64,000 bases of DNA from Sphingobacteriaceae bacterium (lineage in GTDB: Bacteria; Bacteroidota; Bacteroidia; UBA7662): NCBI GenBank assembly GCA_030682795.1, contig JAUXNJ010000040.1:62001-126000 (forward strand), in the 5' to 3' direction. The translations under genes and the position numbers were made by a program. Below are positions 1 to 9,168 of this stretch, in pieces. Under the pieces are notes generated by a model. It ran no database searches and had not been told where the DNA came from. It was given only the letters and a program-made list of their open reading frames with translations. Positions within the stretch are counted from its first letter, which is position 1. The number at the start of each line of letters is the position of its first letter.

Positions 1-3000
1 AAGGCGGACTGATTGTGATTTTTATCCTGATCCTGTTAATGGGTAATCTGCGCGCGGGTTTGGTAGTGGCCTCGGTGATTCCCCTGGCCATGCTGTTTGC
101 CTTGAGCATGATGCGCGTATTTGGAGTATCGGCCAATTTAATGAGCCTAGGCGCCATCGATTTTGGGTTGATTGTAGATGGAGCGGTGATCATTGTAGAG
201 AGCATTGTGCATCGCCTGCACTTGCGCCACAGCGACCGCAAACTCACGCGGCAGGAGATGGACGGCTTGGTGCTCGATGCTTCGGTCAAAATCCGCAGCT
301 CAGCGGCCTTTGGCGAAATCATCATCTTGATTGTGTATCTGCCAATCCTTGCTTTGGTGGGGGTAGAAGGCAAGATGTTTAAGCCCATGGCCATGACCGT
401 GAGCTTTGCCATTCTGGGGGCCTTGATTTTGTCGCTGACCTATGTGCCCATGATGAGTGCGCTGTTTTTGAGCCGCTCGCGCCAAGACAAGCCCAATTTT
501 AGCGACAAGCTCATGGCAATTTTCCAGCGTTGGTATGCACCGGTGAACCGACTCGCCTTGGCACATCCACGCAGGGTAGTGGCCAGTGCTGTGCTGGTAT
601 TTATGGGCAGCTTATTGCTCTTTACACGTTTGGGCGCCGTATTTATTCCTAACCTCGAGGAAGGCGATTTGGCCATGCAGATGGCCGTAACGCCAGGCAG
701 TTCCCTCGAAGAAAGCAAGGCCATGAGCACCCGTGCCGAGACCATTTTGCTGGCCAATTTCCCCGAAGTGAAGTCGGTAGTGAGTAAAATAGGCACCGCC
801 GAAATTCCCACCGACCCCATGGCTGTGGAGGATGCCGACATCATGATTTTGCTTAAACCCAAAAATGAGTGGGTATCGGCCAACAACCGCGACGAGCTCG
901 CTTCGCTCATGAAAGAAGCGCTCGAAGTGTTGCCCGGGGTGAGTTTCGAGTTTACCCAACCTATCCAACTGCGGTTTAACGAATTGCTCACGGGGGTAAA
1001 AAGTGATATTGCCGTGCAGATTTATGGGGAAGATTTGGAAGTGCTGGCCAATCAGGCCGAGCGTGTGGCCGCGGTGGTGCAGCAGGTACCGGGCGCAGGC
1101 GATGTACTGGTGCAGGCAACCGAGGGCTTGCCGCAGCTGATGGTGCGCTGGGACCGGGCCAAAATGGCCAGCTACGGCTTGAGCATTGAGCAGCTGAACC
1201 AACAATTGCAAATTGCCTATGCAGGTGGCATGGCGGGAACCGTTTACGAAGGCGACGCCCGATACGATTTGGTGGTTCGACTGCAACAAGCCAAGCGCAA
1301 CGAGCTCGACCGCATCGGTAATTTACCGGTTCGTACCGCCAATGGCAGTCTGGTGCCCATTCGTGCCGTGGCCAACATCAGCATGGAAGAAGGGCCGATG
1401 CTCATCAACCGCGAAAGCACCAAACGCTATGTGAACGTGCTTATCAATGTGCGTAACCGCGATATGCAAAGCGTGGTCGACGATATTCGGGCAAGACTCG
1501 AGGCCGAAGTGCGGCTGCCCGAAGGCTACTTTTACCATTACGGCGGTCAGTTCGAGAACCTCCAAGCCGCCAGCGCCCGCCTCAGCATTGCCGTGCCGGT
1601 GGCGCTTTTCCTCATTTTAGTACTGCTGTACTTTACCTTCGGCAGCTGGGTGCAGGCTTTGCTCATATTCAGCGCCATTCCGATGTCGGCCATCGGCGGC
1701 ATTTTGGCCCTTTGGCTCCGCGATTTGCCCTTTAGCATCAGTGCAGGCGTAGGCTTCATTGCGCTTTTTGGGGTAGCGGTGCTCAATGGCATTGTGCTCA
1801 TTGCCCAGTTTAACGCATTAAAAAAAGAAGGTATGTTGGATGTTAGAGCACGCATCAGAGAAGGCACCAAGGTGCGACTGCGTCCGGTGTTGATGACCGC
1901 GGCAGTAGCTTCGCTCGGCTTTTTGCCGATGGCCCTCAGCAGTTCGGCAGGGGGAGAGGTGCAGCGCCCCTTGGCTACGGTGGTGATTGGCGGCTTGATT
2001 ACAGCCACTTTTCTTACCCTACTCGTATTACCTGCCTTGTATTTGTTGATAGAAGAAGGCTTTTTTAAGAAGATGAAGCCGAAGGGATTGGTTGGCTTGC
2101 TGTTTTTAGTGGGATTTTGGCCGGCTTTGGCATCGGCACAAGCCCCCCTCAGTCTGGAAGATGCCATGGGTCGCGCCCTCCAAAAACATCCCGAGCTGCA
2201 ACAAGCACAATTACAGCTAGAGGCTGCTCGTGCCCAAGTGGCAGGTGCTTTTGTTTTGGGTGAAACGGAGCTGAGCTATCAACGCGGACAAATCAACTAC
2301 TTGCTTATTGACGGCAATTTTAACGTAGTGCAGCCTTTGGGGGCGCCTTTGGAAATGCTGAGCAATTACAAATACCGCAAAATGGCGGTCGATTTGGAGC
2401 GCAATCGCCTCGCAGCCCGTCAAAACCAAGTGCTGCGCGAAGTGCGGGACGCCTGGTTGCAAGCAGCTTTTTTGGAAGAACGCGAGCGCTTGTTAACCGA
2501 GCAATTGGCGCACTATGCCCGTTTCGACACCATTTTACAAAGCCGTTACCGAACTGGCAACATCAATTTATTGGCCAAGGCCTTGGGAGAGCAGCGTTAC
2601 GACAACCTGCGTTGGCAATTGCGCCAGTTGGGCATAGAAAAAGCTGCTGCTTTGCGGGTTTTGGCGGCTTTGCTGCAACTCGACAGTCTGCCTACGCTGG
2701 CCCTTTGGCCTGGTGGTAGCAGCGATTTACCCCAACTTCCCAGCAAAAAACACCCTAGCCTGCGCTTGCTCGAAGCACAGGCAGGTTTGGCACGTCAGCA
2801 ACAGCGGGTGGCGGCAGCGGCATATGGACCGAGCTTAGGACTGGGTTATTTCAACCAGTCGCTTGAGCAGGTGGCCGGCTTTCAAGGCTACCAGCTAACA
2901 GTGGGGTTGCCACTGGCTTTTTTCGACAGGCGGGCGGCGCATAAAGCCAGTCGCTTTCAAGCCCAAGGCGCACAAATTGCCAATGAAGCGGGCATGCTGA

Positions 3001-3269
3001 GGTTTCAATACGACCAAAGTCAGGCCGAGATAGAGTTGCAACTGCAGCAAGAGCGCCTCAGCTTCTACCAGGAGGTAGCTTTACCGCGTGCCACCACCAT
3101 TTTATCGCAGGCCAATCGCCTGTTTGAACAGGGGGAGATCGAATATTTTGAATATCTGCAAGGCTTAGATGCGGTTTTGAACGTCCGCCTCGAGCGCCTG
3201 CAACACGAATTTAGTTTTCAACTGGCCGCTAACAAATGGGCCGAAATGAACAATGCTTATGGCTACTAA
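1..3269 (+). CDS. CusA/CzcA-type heavy-metal RND efflux pump fused to a TolC-like outer-membrane domain (5' truncated)
   Basis: The reading frame is open from the window edge, so the N-terminal part of the pump is missing; 1088 residues are visible. The first ~690 residues are the RND transporter: the segment GAIDFGLIVDGAVIIVES carries the TM4 acidic residues typical of CusA/CzcA proton relay, and a second helical block ends at LPALYLLIEEGFF. A stretch that looks like a complete signal peptide (MKPKG, then LVGLLFLVGFWPALASAQA; internal ATG at 2073) follows without a stop. The last ~370 residues, beginning SLEDAMGRALQKHPEL, are a coiled-coil-rich outer-membrane efflux protein domain like CzcC/TolC. 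Such fusions are known in Bacteroidota. It should extrude Cu/Ag or Zn/Co/Cd together with the adaptor encoded next, whose start overlaps this stop. Metal specificity cannot be told from the visible part. Confidence 0.93.
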   Translation, partial: GGLIVIFILILLMGNLRAGLVVASVIPLAMLFALSMMRVFGVSANLMSLGAIDFGLIVDGAVIIVESIVHRLHLRHSDRKLTRQEMDGLVLDASVKIRSSAAFGEIIILIVYLPILALVGVEGKMFKPMAMTVSFAILGALILSLTYVPMMSALFLSRSRQDKPNFSDKLMAIFQRWYAPVNRLALAHPRRVVASAVLVFMGSLLLFTRLGAVFIPNLEEGDLAMQMAVTPGSSLEESKAMSTRAETILLANFPEVKSVVSKIGTAEIPTDPMAVEDADIMILLKPKNEWVSANNRDELASLMKEALEVLPGVSFEFTQPIQLRFNELLTGVKSDIAVQIYGEDLEVLANQAERVAAVVQQVPGAGDVLVQATEGLPQLMVRWDRAKMASYGLSIEQLNQQLQIAYAGGMAGTVYEGDARYDLVVRLQQAKRNELDRIGNLPVRTANGSLVPIRAVANISMEEGPMLINRESTKRYVNVLINVRNRDMQSVVDDIRARLEAEVRLPEGYFYHYGGQFENLQAASARLSIAVPVALFLILVLLYFTFGSWVQALLIFSAIPMSAIGGILALWLRDLPFSISAGVGFIALFGVAVLNGIVLIAQFNALKKEGMLDVRARIREGTKVRLRPVLMTAAVASLGFLPMALSSSAGGEVQRPLATVVIGGLITATFLTLLVLPALYLLIEEGFFKKMKPKGLVGLLFLVGFWPALASAQAPLSLEDAMGRALQKHPELQQAQLQLEAARAQVAGAFVLGETELSYQRGQINYLLIDGNFNVVQPLGAPLEMLSNYKYRKMAVDLERNRLAARQNQVLREVRDAWLQAAFLEERERLLTEQLAHYARFDTILQSRYRTGNINLLAKALGEQRYDNLRWQLRQLGIEKAAALRVLAALLQLDSLPTLALWPGGSSDLPQLPSKKHPSLRLLEAQAGLARQQQRVAAAAYGPSLGLGYFNQSLEQVAGFQGYQLTVGLPLAFFDRRAAHKASRFQAQGAQIANEAGMLRFQYDQSQAEIELQLQQERLSFYQEVALPRATTILSQANRLFEQGEIEYFEYLQGLDAVLNVRLERLQHEFSFQLAANKWAEMNNAYGY

Positions 3270-4413
3270 AATGTATAAAGGGTTATGCTTGCTACTGCTG
3301 TTGACCGCTTGTGGTCCGGCTGCCGACCCTGATCACGAAACAGAGAAGTCTGACTTACCCGAAAACCAAGTACAACTCAGCGAGGCGCAGCTCGAACAGT
3401 TTGAGCTGCAACTCGACAGCGCGCAGCTGCGGAAAATAGGAGGCAGCATCGAGGTCAACGGCATCATCGATGTTCCGCCGCAAAACCGCTCGCTGATGCA
3501 TCCACCTGTGGCAGCCTATGTACAAGATTTGCGGGTAAAAGTGGGACAAGTGGTGCGTAAAGGCCAGGTGCTGGCCGTGCTCGAACATCCCGAAATACTC
3601 GAAATCCAGCGCCGTTACCTCGATGCCAAGGCCCAGCTGAGCTTTTTAGAGCGCGATTTTGCCAGGCAAGAAGAGCTGGCACGCGACCAGGCCACGGCAG
3701 CCAAGCAACTCGACAAGTCAAGAGCCGATTTGTCCTCCGCCCAAGCCCTTACAGCTTCGCTCAAAGCCCAGGTGCAGCGCCTCGGCATTGCCCCCGCCCA
3801 GCTGCAAGCCACCAATTTGCAGTCTAGTTTGCAGCTGCTAGCCCCTTACGATGGCTACATTACTTCGGTAGAGGCGCAGCTCGGACAATTTGTGGGCGCC
3901 GACAAGCCGCTCATTGGACTGCTCAATAAAGAGCACCTCCATGTAGAGCTCGAATTGTACGAGCGCGATTTGGGCGCTGTGAAAAACGGACAAAAACTGC
4001 AATTTCAGCTCACCAATGTGCCTGGCAAAGTGTATACCGGCGATGTGTTTTTGATTGCGCAAACCCTTGATCCCGACAAACGCACCATCAATGTGCATGG
4101 TCATATCGATCAGGAAGACGACCCCTTGCTGCGCCCCGGTTTGTTTGTCACCGCCCAACTTTTGCTCGGTGGCGAAGCGGTTTTGTCGCTGCCCGAAGCG
4201 GCCCTCATCCGCATTGGTGCTGGTTTTGTAGCCTTCCGTTACTTGGCGCCCGGCTTGTTTGAGCGTGTGCCGATGGCCACAGCAGGCAGTCAAAAAGGCT
4301 ATGTAGCGCTACAACAGGAAGTATCGGCAGGAAGTCTTTGGGCCACCACTGGTGCCTACCGCCTCGAAGCGGCCTGGCAGGCGCGTTTTGCAGAAGAAGG
4401 CGCCGAGCACTAA
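3253..4413 (+). CDS. RND efflux periplasmic adaptor (CusB/CzcB-like), lipoprotein
   Basis: 386 residues from the first ATG; the ATG at 3271, just after the upstream stop, gives MYKGLCLLLLLTACG, a clean lipoprotein signal, and may be the true start. A lipoyl/biotinyl-like half follows (VAAYVQDLRVKVGQVVRKGQVLAVLEHPE), then an alpha-helical hairpin (residues ~115-180, rich in Q/A/L/R), the second lipoyl half (LLAPYDGYITSVEAQLGQFV) and beta-barrel domains. This order is that of membrane-fusion proteins that bridge an RND pump to its outer-membrane channel. It overlaps the CusA-TolC gene by 17 bases, so the two are surely cotranscribed and form one efflux complex. No His/Met-rich metal-binding extension is seen. 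Confidence 0.93.
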   Translation: MLMATKMYKGLCLLLLLTACGPAADPDHETEKSDLPENQVQLSEAQLEQFELQLDSAQLRKIGGSIEVNGIIDVPPQNRSLMHPPVAAYVQDLRVKVGQVVRKGQVLAVLEHPEILEIQRRYLDAKAQLSFLERDFARQEELARDQATAAKQLDKSRADLSSAQALTASLKAQVQRLGIAPAQLQATNLQSSLQLLAPYDGYITSVEAQLGQFVGADKPLIGLLNKEHLHVELELYERDLGAVKNGQKLQFQLTNVPGKVYTGDVFLIAQTLDPDKRTINVHGHIDQEDDPLLRPGLFVTAQLLLGGEAVLSLPEAALIRIGAGFVAFRYLAPGLFERVPMATAGSQKGYVALQQEVSAGSLWATTGAYRLEAAWQARFAEEGAEH

Positions 4414-4435
4414 TCCGATAACCAGTCGCAACTCC

Positions 4436-4443
4436 TATATTTG
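4436..4443 (+). promoter_or_regulatory. Candidate -7 promoter box (TATATTTG) of the VIT-family gene
   Basis: TATATTTG matches the Bacteroidota -7 consensus TAnnTTTG exactly and lies 15 bases before the ATG at 4459. No convincing -33 TTTG element is seen at the usual distance, so the promoter may be weak or the match fortuitous. Confidence 0.4.
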
Positions 4444-4458
4444 CAACAATCTCTACAC

Positions 4459-5190
4459 ATGGCCAAGCATCACGAACATAAATTACATGAGCAAGACAAA
4501 GGCTTTCTTACCAAATTCAGCGATTACCTCGGCGAGTTTGTGTACGGCGGCATCGACGGCAGCGTGACCACTTTTGCGGTGGTGGCGGGTGCAGCGGGAG
4601 CGGGCTTGAATTCCACTGTGGTGATTATTTTGGGCTTTGCCAACCTGCTGGCCGATGGTTTTGCCATGGCGGTGGGCGCCTATCTCAGTAAACAAACCGA
4701 GCAACAGAACTACGACAAACACAAAAAGGTGGAATACTGGGAGGTAGAGCATCTTCCCGAGAAGGAAAAGGAAGAAATCCGGGAGATTTACCGCGGCAAA
4801 GGCTTCGAAGGAGAGCTGCTCGAGCAGGTAGTGGCCACCATCACCGCCGATAAAGACCGCTGGGTAGATGTGATGATGAAGGAAGAACTGGAAATGATGG
4901 AGGAGTCGCGCTCTCCCTTGGCCATGGGCGCCGTTACCTTTTTGTCGTTCATCACCGTCGGCCTGATTCCGCTGCTGGTATATGTTTACGACTATTTCAG
5001 TCCAATTAGCTACGATTTATTTTCCGTTTCATCCATCATGACTGGCATCGCCTTTCTTTTTGTTGGCTGGATGAAGACCTTCATTACCCAAACCAGCAAG
5101 TGGAAGGGCATGTTAGAAACCCTCGCCTTAGGTGCCGCAGCAGCCATTGTGAGCTATGCCGTAGGCAATTGGTTGGAAAAATTGTTTTGA
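4459..5190 (+). CDS. VIT1/CCC1 family metal (Fe/Mn) transporter
   Basis: 243 residues from ATG 4459; an in-frame TTG at 4441 would add six residues but lies on the candidate promoter box. After a His-rich N terminus (MAKHHEHKLHEQ) comes the family hallmark YGGIDGSVTTFAVVAGAAGAG in TM1, a second helix (GFANLLADGFAMAVGAYLS), a cytosolic Glu-rich segment (residues ~85-150, EKEKEEIREIY...EELEMMEE) like the metal-binding domain of VIT1, and three C-terminal helices. VIT/CCC1 proteins move Fe2+ or Mn2+ out of the cytoplasm. It stands 45 bases after the efflux operon and could be cotranscribed or use its own promoter. The His-rich N terminus is an extra possible metal ligand site. Confidence 0.9.
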   Translation: MAKHHEHKLHEQDKGFLTKFSDYLGEFVYGGIDGSVTTFAVVAGAAGAGLNSTVVIILGFANLLADGFAMAVGAYLSKQTEQQNYDKHKKVEYWEVEHLPEKEKEEIREIYRGKGFEGELLEQVVATITADKDRWVDVMMKEELEMMEESRSPLAMGAVTFLSFITVGLIPLLVYVYDYFSPISYDLFSVSSIMTGIAFLFVGWMKTFITQTSKWKGMLETLALGAAAAIVSYAVGNWLEKLF

Positions 5191-5456
5191 GCAGGAAGGT
5201 GGTAGGCGAAGTTGAGCCTTAAGTCTCCATGAATAAGGCTTGAAAATTCTGTTTACGCCAAAAGTAAAAACACCCATAGCTCCAATGGGTAGATTGGGTC
5301 AAATATTTTTACATAACTAATGTTGAAGTGGTATAAAGGCCGAATCCGACTTTGGGAATAATCAGCCCAAAAATTTACTTGCTAACTTGCGGGTGAGTAT
5401 GTGAAACCCGAGAAAAACTTTTCTAGCTCCATTAAAGCTTTTAAATGATTTGAAAC

Positions 5457-6545
5457 ATGGATAACCGTTTTTTTGAAATTGTTTCGCTTATCCGTTCGGC
5501 ATAAGCTTCCGCTTATCGGGCTGTAAACAAAGAGCTGATTAACCTTTATTGGAATGTGGGATACTACATTGCACTTCAAGTAAATGCAGCACAATGGGGC
5601 GATAAAACCGTGGATGAATTGGCGAATTTCATTCAAAAAGAGCATCCTGAACTAAAAGGTTTCAATAGAAGAGGCTTATATCGCATGCGCCAATTTTTCG
5701 AATCCTACAAAGATGCCGAAATTGTGTCATCGACTCGGACACAATTGCAAGGAGCTGAAAATGAAATAGATATAACTGTGTCATTGGCAATGACACAATT
5801 TGCAGTGTGGGATATACGGAACTCTGTACTTACTGAAATTGGTTGGACCCAACATCTTACTTTGCTGAGCCGTTGCAAATCAGAGGAAGAGCGTTTCTTT
5901 TATTTGTACCTAACTAAAAAGGAGAATTACACAGTAAAAGAACTCGACCGACAAATTTCAGCAGCTGTTTTTGAAAGGACCTTGTTATCTCAAAAAAATG
6001 AACTTCCGAAAAGTTTATCGCCTTTGGACAACATAAAGCCCCATTTCAAAGACGTATATATTTTTGAATTTTTGAACTTGCCTGATTCCTTTACCGAAAA
6101 TGAATTGCAAAAAGGGCTCATCCAAAAGTTGAAATCCTTTTTGCTCGAATTAGGCAAAGATTTCCTTTTTGTAGGTCAAGAGTACCGCTTGCAAGTTGGC
6201 AACAAGGATTTTTTCATTGACTTGCTGTTTTACCACAGACAGTTGCAATGCTTGGTTGCATTTGAACTCAAAACTGTTGATTTTGCACCTGAGCACTTGG
6301 GCCAATTGAATTTTTATCTCGAAGCACTCGATAGGGATGTAAAGAAAGCACATGAAAATCCCAGCATCGGTATTTTACTTTGCAAGGGCAAAGACAGTGA
6401 AGTGGTTGAATATGCTCTCAGCCGAAACCTTTCGCCGGCATTGGTGAGTCAATACCAAATGGCCATGCCCGATAAAAAGCTATTGCAAGCAAAATTACAT
6501 GAATTGGTGGAGTTGTGGGAGAATCAGAAAAGAGAGGAGGCATGA
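5457..6545 (+). pseudogene. DUF1016 (YhcG-like) PDDEXK nuclease, interrupted by one in-frame stop
   Basis: From ATG 5457 the frame reads MDNRFFEIVSLIRSA, hits TAA at 5502-5504, and continues in the same frame as ASAYRAVNKELINLYWNVG, a standard start of the DUF1016 N-terminal domain. The rest is intact: a winged-helix-like part (LTEIGWTQHLTLLSRCKSEEERFFYL) and a C-terminal PDDEXK nuclease domain with FFIDLLFYHR and VAFELK, where the catalytic Asp and Glu-x-Lys are present, ending LPDKKLLQAKLHELVELW-like. One base change (for example CAA to TAA) explains the break. Translation could restart at GTG 5556, losing about 33 residues. The gene is visibly more AT-rich than its neighbours, suggesting transfer. 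DUF1016 proteins often sit in defence or restriction contexts; none is seen here. Confidence 0.8.
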
Positions 6546-6784
6546 ATCTCTCGGGCTATTTTGAAAATTGCACACAATTTTTTTGGCTGCCAGAATCAGC
6601 TGAGGTATTTGCGAGCGCATTTTTTTTGAAAAAAGAACTGATATTGCAGACGAGACATTTATGCGGAAAACAGTTTCACTTCATTTTTCTTTGGGTAAGC
6701 ATCTTGTTGTTTTAAGTTTGCATGGAGTATTGGTTTGGTCTAGAGTGAATGGCTGATAAGATTATAATGAATGGGATGCTAACA

Positions 6785-6799
6785 ATCCATTAAATGGAT
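6785..6799. promoter_or_regulatory. Short perfect palindrome before the penicillin-binding protein gene
   Basis: ATCCATTAAATGGAT is a 7-bp inverted repeat around one central A, ending 11 bases before the TTG start at 6811. It could be an operator or a hairpin in the leader. The rest of the 265-base gap (6546-6810) is AT-rich and shows no recognisable gene. Confidence 0.25.
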
Positions 6800-6810
6800 G
6801 GACGCTTGTT

Positions 6811-9030
6811 TTGAGAAGACTAATTGTTTACATAGTTGTTGCCCTCATCTTGTTACCGCTGGCCTTTTTGGCAGCGGTGTACGGGGGATTATTTGGTGCG
6901 CTACCATCACAAGAGGAGTTGGCCAACATTCGGCAACAGCAAGCCAGTTTGGTGTACAGTACGGATGCGCGCTTGATTGGCAAGTTTTTCGCTCAAAATC
7001 GCACCAATATTGCTTTTGAAGACTTCCCAGAGGTGTTGGTGCAGGCCCTGGTAGCTACCGAAGATGCCCGTTTTTTTGAACATGAGGGGGTAGATGTGCG
7101 GGCTACTTTGCGGGTGCTTTTTAAATCGGTTTTACTTGGTGATAAGTCGGCTGGGGGTGGCAGCACGCTCTCGCAGCAGCTGGCTAAAAATTTATACGGC
7201 CGCAAAAGTTACGGTCGTTTGTCGATGCCTGTGGCCAAAATCCGCGAAATCATCATTGCGCGGCGACTTGAGGAAGTGTATAGCAAGGAAGCTTTGCTGG
7301 AACTCTACCTCAATACCGTGCCTTTTGGAGAAGATGTATATGGTGTGGAAGCCGCGGCCATGCGGTTTTTTGGTCAGGGTGCCAGCAAACTTAACGTGGT
7401 GCAAGCCGCCACCTTGGTTGGTTTACTCAAGGCCAATACGGCATACAATCCCCGTTTATATCCCGAAAAAGCCCTTGATAGGCGCAATGTAGTATTGCGG
7501 CAAATGGAAAAGGCGGGCTACTTGACGGCCGAGGCGCGCATGAAAGCGAGTGAGCAGCCTATAGGTTTGAGCTATACCCACCCCGAAACCGATGGTCCTG
7601 CCGCGTATTTTTTGGTGTTGGTAAAACAAGAGGCCAATCGGCTCTTAGATTCGATCAATGCCGCCACGGGCAGCGATTGGCAGCTGGAGCGGGATGGACT
7701 TCGCATCCGCACGAGTCTACATGCAGGCTTGCAGCAAGCCGCTTTGGTAGCCCAGAAAAAGCACCTCCAGCGCATGCAGGAGCTGTTGAATCAGCAATAC
7801 CGCAGTGGAGCATCGGCTCGAAATCTGCATAAATATGCAGTTCAGGAGCTGAAAAGAGCAGGTGTTACAGGAGACCAGAAGGCGCCGCGCACCATTTTTA
7901 CTTGGGAGGGGGTGAAAAGTCCGGAAATCACAGCCCTCGACAGTGCCAAGCACAGTCTGCAGCTGCTGCATGCAGGCATGCTGGCCTTGGATCCACGCAC
8001 GGGTGCTATTCGGTTGTGGTCGGGGGGCATCGATTTTCGCACCCAGCCTTTCGATCAGGTGTTGGCGCGGCGACAACTCGCCTCTACTTTTAAGCCGATT
8101 TTGTTTGCAGCCGCGCTCGAAAACGGCTTTGAGCCCTGCCACTGGCTGAGTAACAATGCGGCCGATTTGAAGTCGTACGAAGACTGGAAGCCTGCCAATT
8201 ACGACGGCCAATCGGGCGGCGAATACAGCTTTGCGGCGGTATTGCGCAAATCGTTGAACTTGCCCAGCGTGCAATTGTATCAGCAGTTGGGTTATGGGGC
8301 TTTGAATCAAGTTTGGAAATCGTTTGGCTTTGCGCGCGACCTGCCCGACGGTCCTGCCGTAGCCCTGGGCGCCGGCGAAGGCAGCGTATACGAACTGGCG
8401 CAGTTTTATGCAGCGCTGGCCAATGGTGGACAAAAAATCACGCCTTACACCATCGAAAGCATTGAAAGCGCGCAAGGCGAGGAGCTGTATCGCCACCGGG
8501 GCCATATGGGAGAGCGCGTTTTATCGCTTCAAACCACCGACTACCTCAATGCCATGCTGCAACAGGTGGTAGATTCGGGTACAGCTGCTTCGTTGCGGGG
8601 CAAATTTGGCATCCGACAAGCCTTAGCTGGCAAAACAGGCAGCTCGCAGGATTATGCAGATGCTTGGTTTGCGGGTTATTCGCCTGCCTTGGTGCTGGTA
8701 AGTAGAGTTGGTGCAGCCAAGCCCACCATCCATTTTAACAGCGGTGCTTATGGCACGGGCAGTGCCCTCGCGCTCCCGCTTTTTGGCCATACCATGGCGG
8801 TGGTGCAAGCCAACAGCAGCATGCGGAGTCAGTTTTTTGCGCCTTTTGCCAACAGTTATGCCTTGCCGCTGTGTAAAGATTACCGCGAGCCCACTTTGGT
8901 AGATGAGTTCTTAGACATCTTCAAGCCTAAGCCTGGAAGAAAAACTGAGAAAGCCGCTGAAAAGGAGCAGAAAAAGGCCGAACGCAAAGAAAAGCGCAAG
9001 AATTTATTCAAGAAGTTGTTCGGAGAATGA
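6811..9030 (+). CDS. Bifunctional penicillin-binding protein (GT51 transglycosylase + transpeptidase, class A PBP)
   Basis: 739 residues. The start is TTG 6811: the frame is closed upstream by TAA at 6757 with no ATG or GTG in between. One N-terminal membrane anchor (residues ~4-25) is followed by the glycosyltransferase 51 domain with ATEDARFFEHEGVD (catalytic Glu) and GGGSTLSQQLAKNL, then the transpeptidase with STFKP (active-site Ser), KSLNLPS (SxN) and KTGSS (KTG). It polymerises lipid II and crosslinks peptidoglycan from the periplasmic side. The C terminus is a Lys/Glu-rich tail (residues ~700-739). The domain order fits PBP1A/PBP1C-type enzymes; there is no PBP1C C-terminal Ig-like domain. 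It is flanked by gaps and looks monocistronic. Confidence 0.94.
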   Translation: MRRLIVYIVVALILLPLAFLAAVYGGLFGALPSQEELANIRQQQASLVYSTDARLIGKFFAQNRTNIAFEDFPEVLVQALVATEDARFFEHEGVDVRATLRVLFKSVLLGDKSAGGGSTLSQQLAKNLYGRKSYGRLSMPVAKIREIIIARRLEEVYSKEALLELYLNTVPFGEDVYGVEAAAMRFFGQGASKLNVVQAATLVGLLKANTAYNPRLYPEKALDRRNVVLRQMEKAGYLTAEARMKASEQPIGLSYTHPETDGPAAYFLVLVKQEANRLLDSINAATGSDWQLERDGLRIRTSLHAGLQQAALVAQKKHLQRMQELLNQQYRSGASARNLHKYAVQELKRAGVTGDQKAPRTIFTWEGVKSPEITALDSAKHSLQLLHAGMLALDPRTGAIRLWSGGIDFRTQPFDQVLARRQLASTFKPILFAAALENGFEPCHWLSNNAADLKSYEDWKPANYDGQSGGEYSFAAVLRKSLNLPSVQLYQQLGYGALNQVWKSFGFARDLPDGPAVALGAGEGSVYELAQFYAALANGGQKITPYTIESIESAQGEELYRHRGHMGERVLSLQTTDYLNAMLQQVVDSGTAASLRGKFGIRQALAGKTGSSQDYADAWFAGYSPALVLVSRVGAAKPTIHFNSGAYGTGSALALPLFGHTMAVVQANSSMRSQFFAPFANSYALPLCKDYREPTLVDEFLDIFKPKPGRKTEKAAEKEQKKAERKEKRKNLFKKLFGE

Positions 9031-9107
9031 GTGGGAGGGTTTGGTAAGTGATCATTCGTTAGAATGAGTAGCGTTGCAGATTTCTTTCTGGATAAAGCAC
9101 TCTAAAA

Positions 9108-9140
9108 TTGTGAGACTAAGCGCCAAAAGCCTTAAATTCG
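9108..9140 (+). promoter_or_regulatory. Candidate promoter of the methylmalonyl-CoA mutase operon
   Basis: TTG at 9108-9110, then TAAATTCG at 9133-9140, 22 bases apart. This is close to the Bacteroidota -33/-7 arrangement (TTTG and TAnnTTTG), with one mismatch in the -7 box. The mutA start is 28 bases downstream. Confidence 0.35.
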
Positions 9141-9168
9141 CAACGCTAATCACCTTACCCCACCACCT

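Noticed and set aside
6515-6715. Open frame of 66 codons at the end of the DUF1016 gene
   Set aside because: Overlaps the DUF1016 3' end, has no coding character after it, and no homology by eye.
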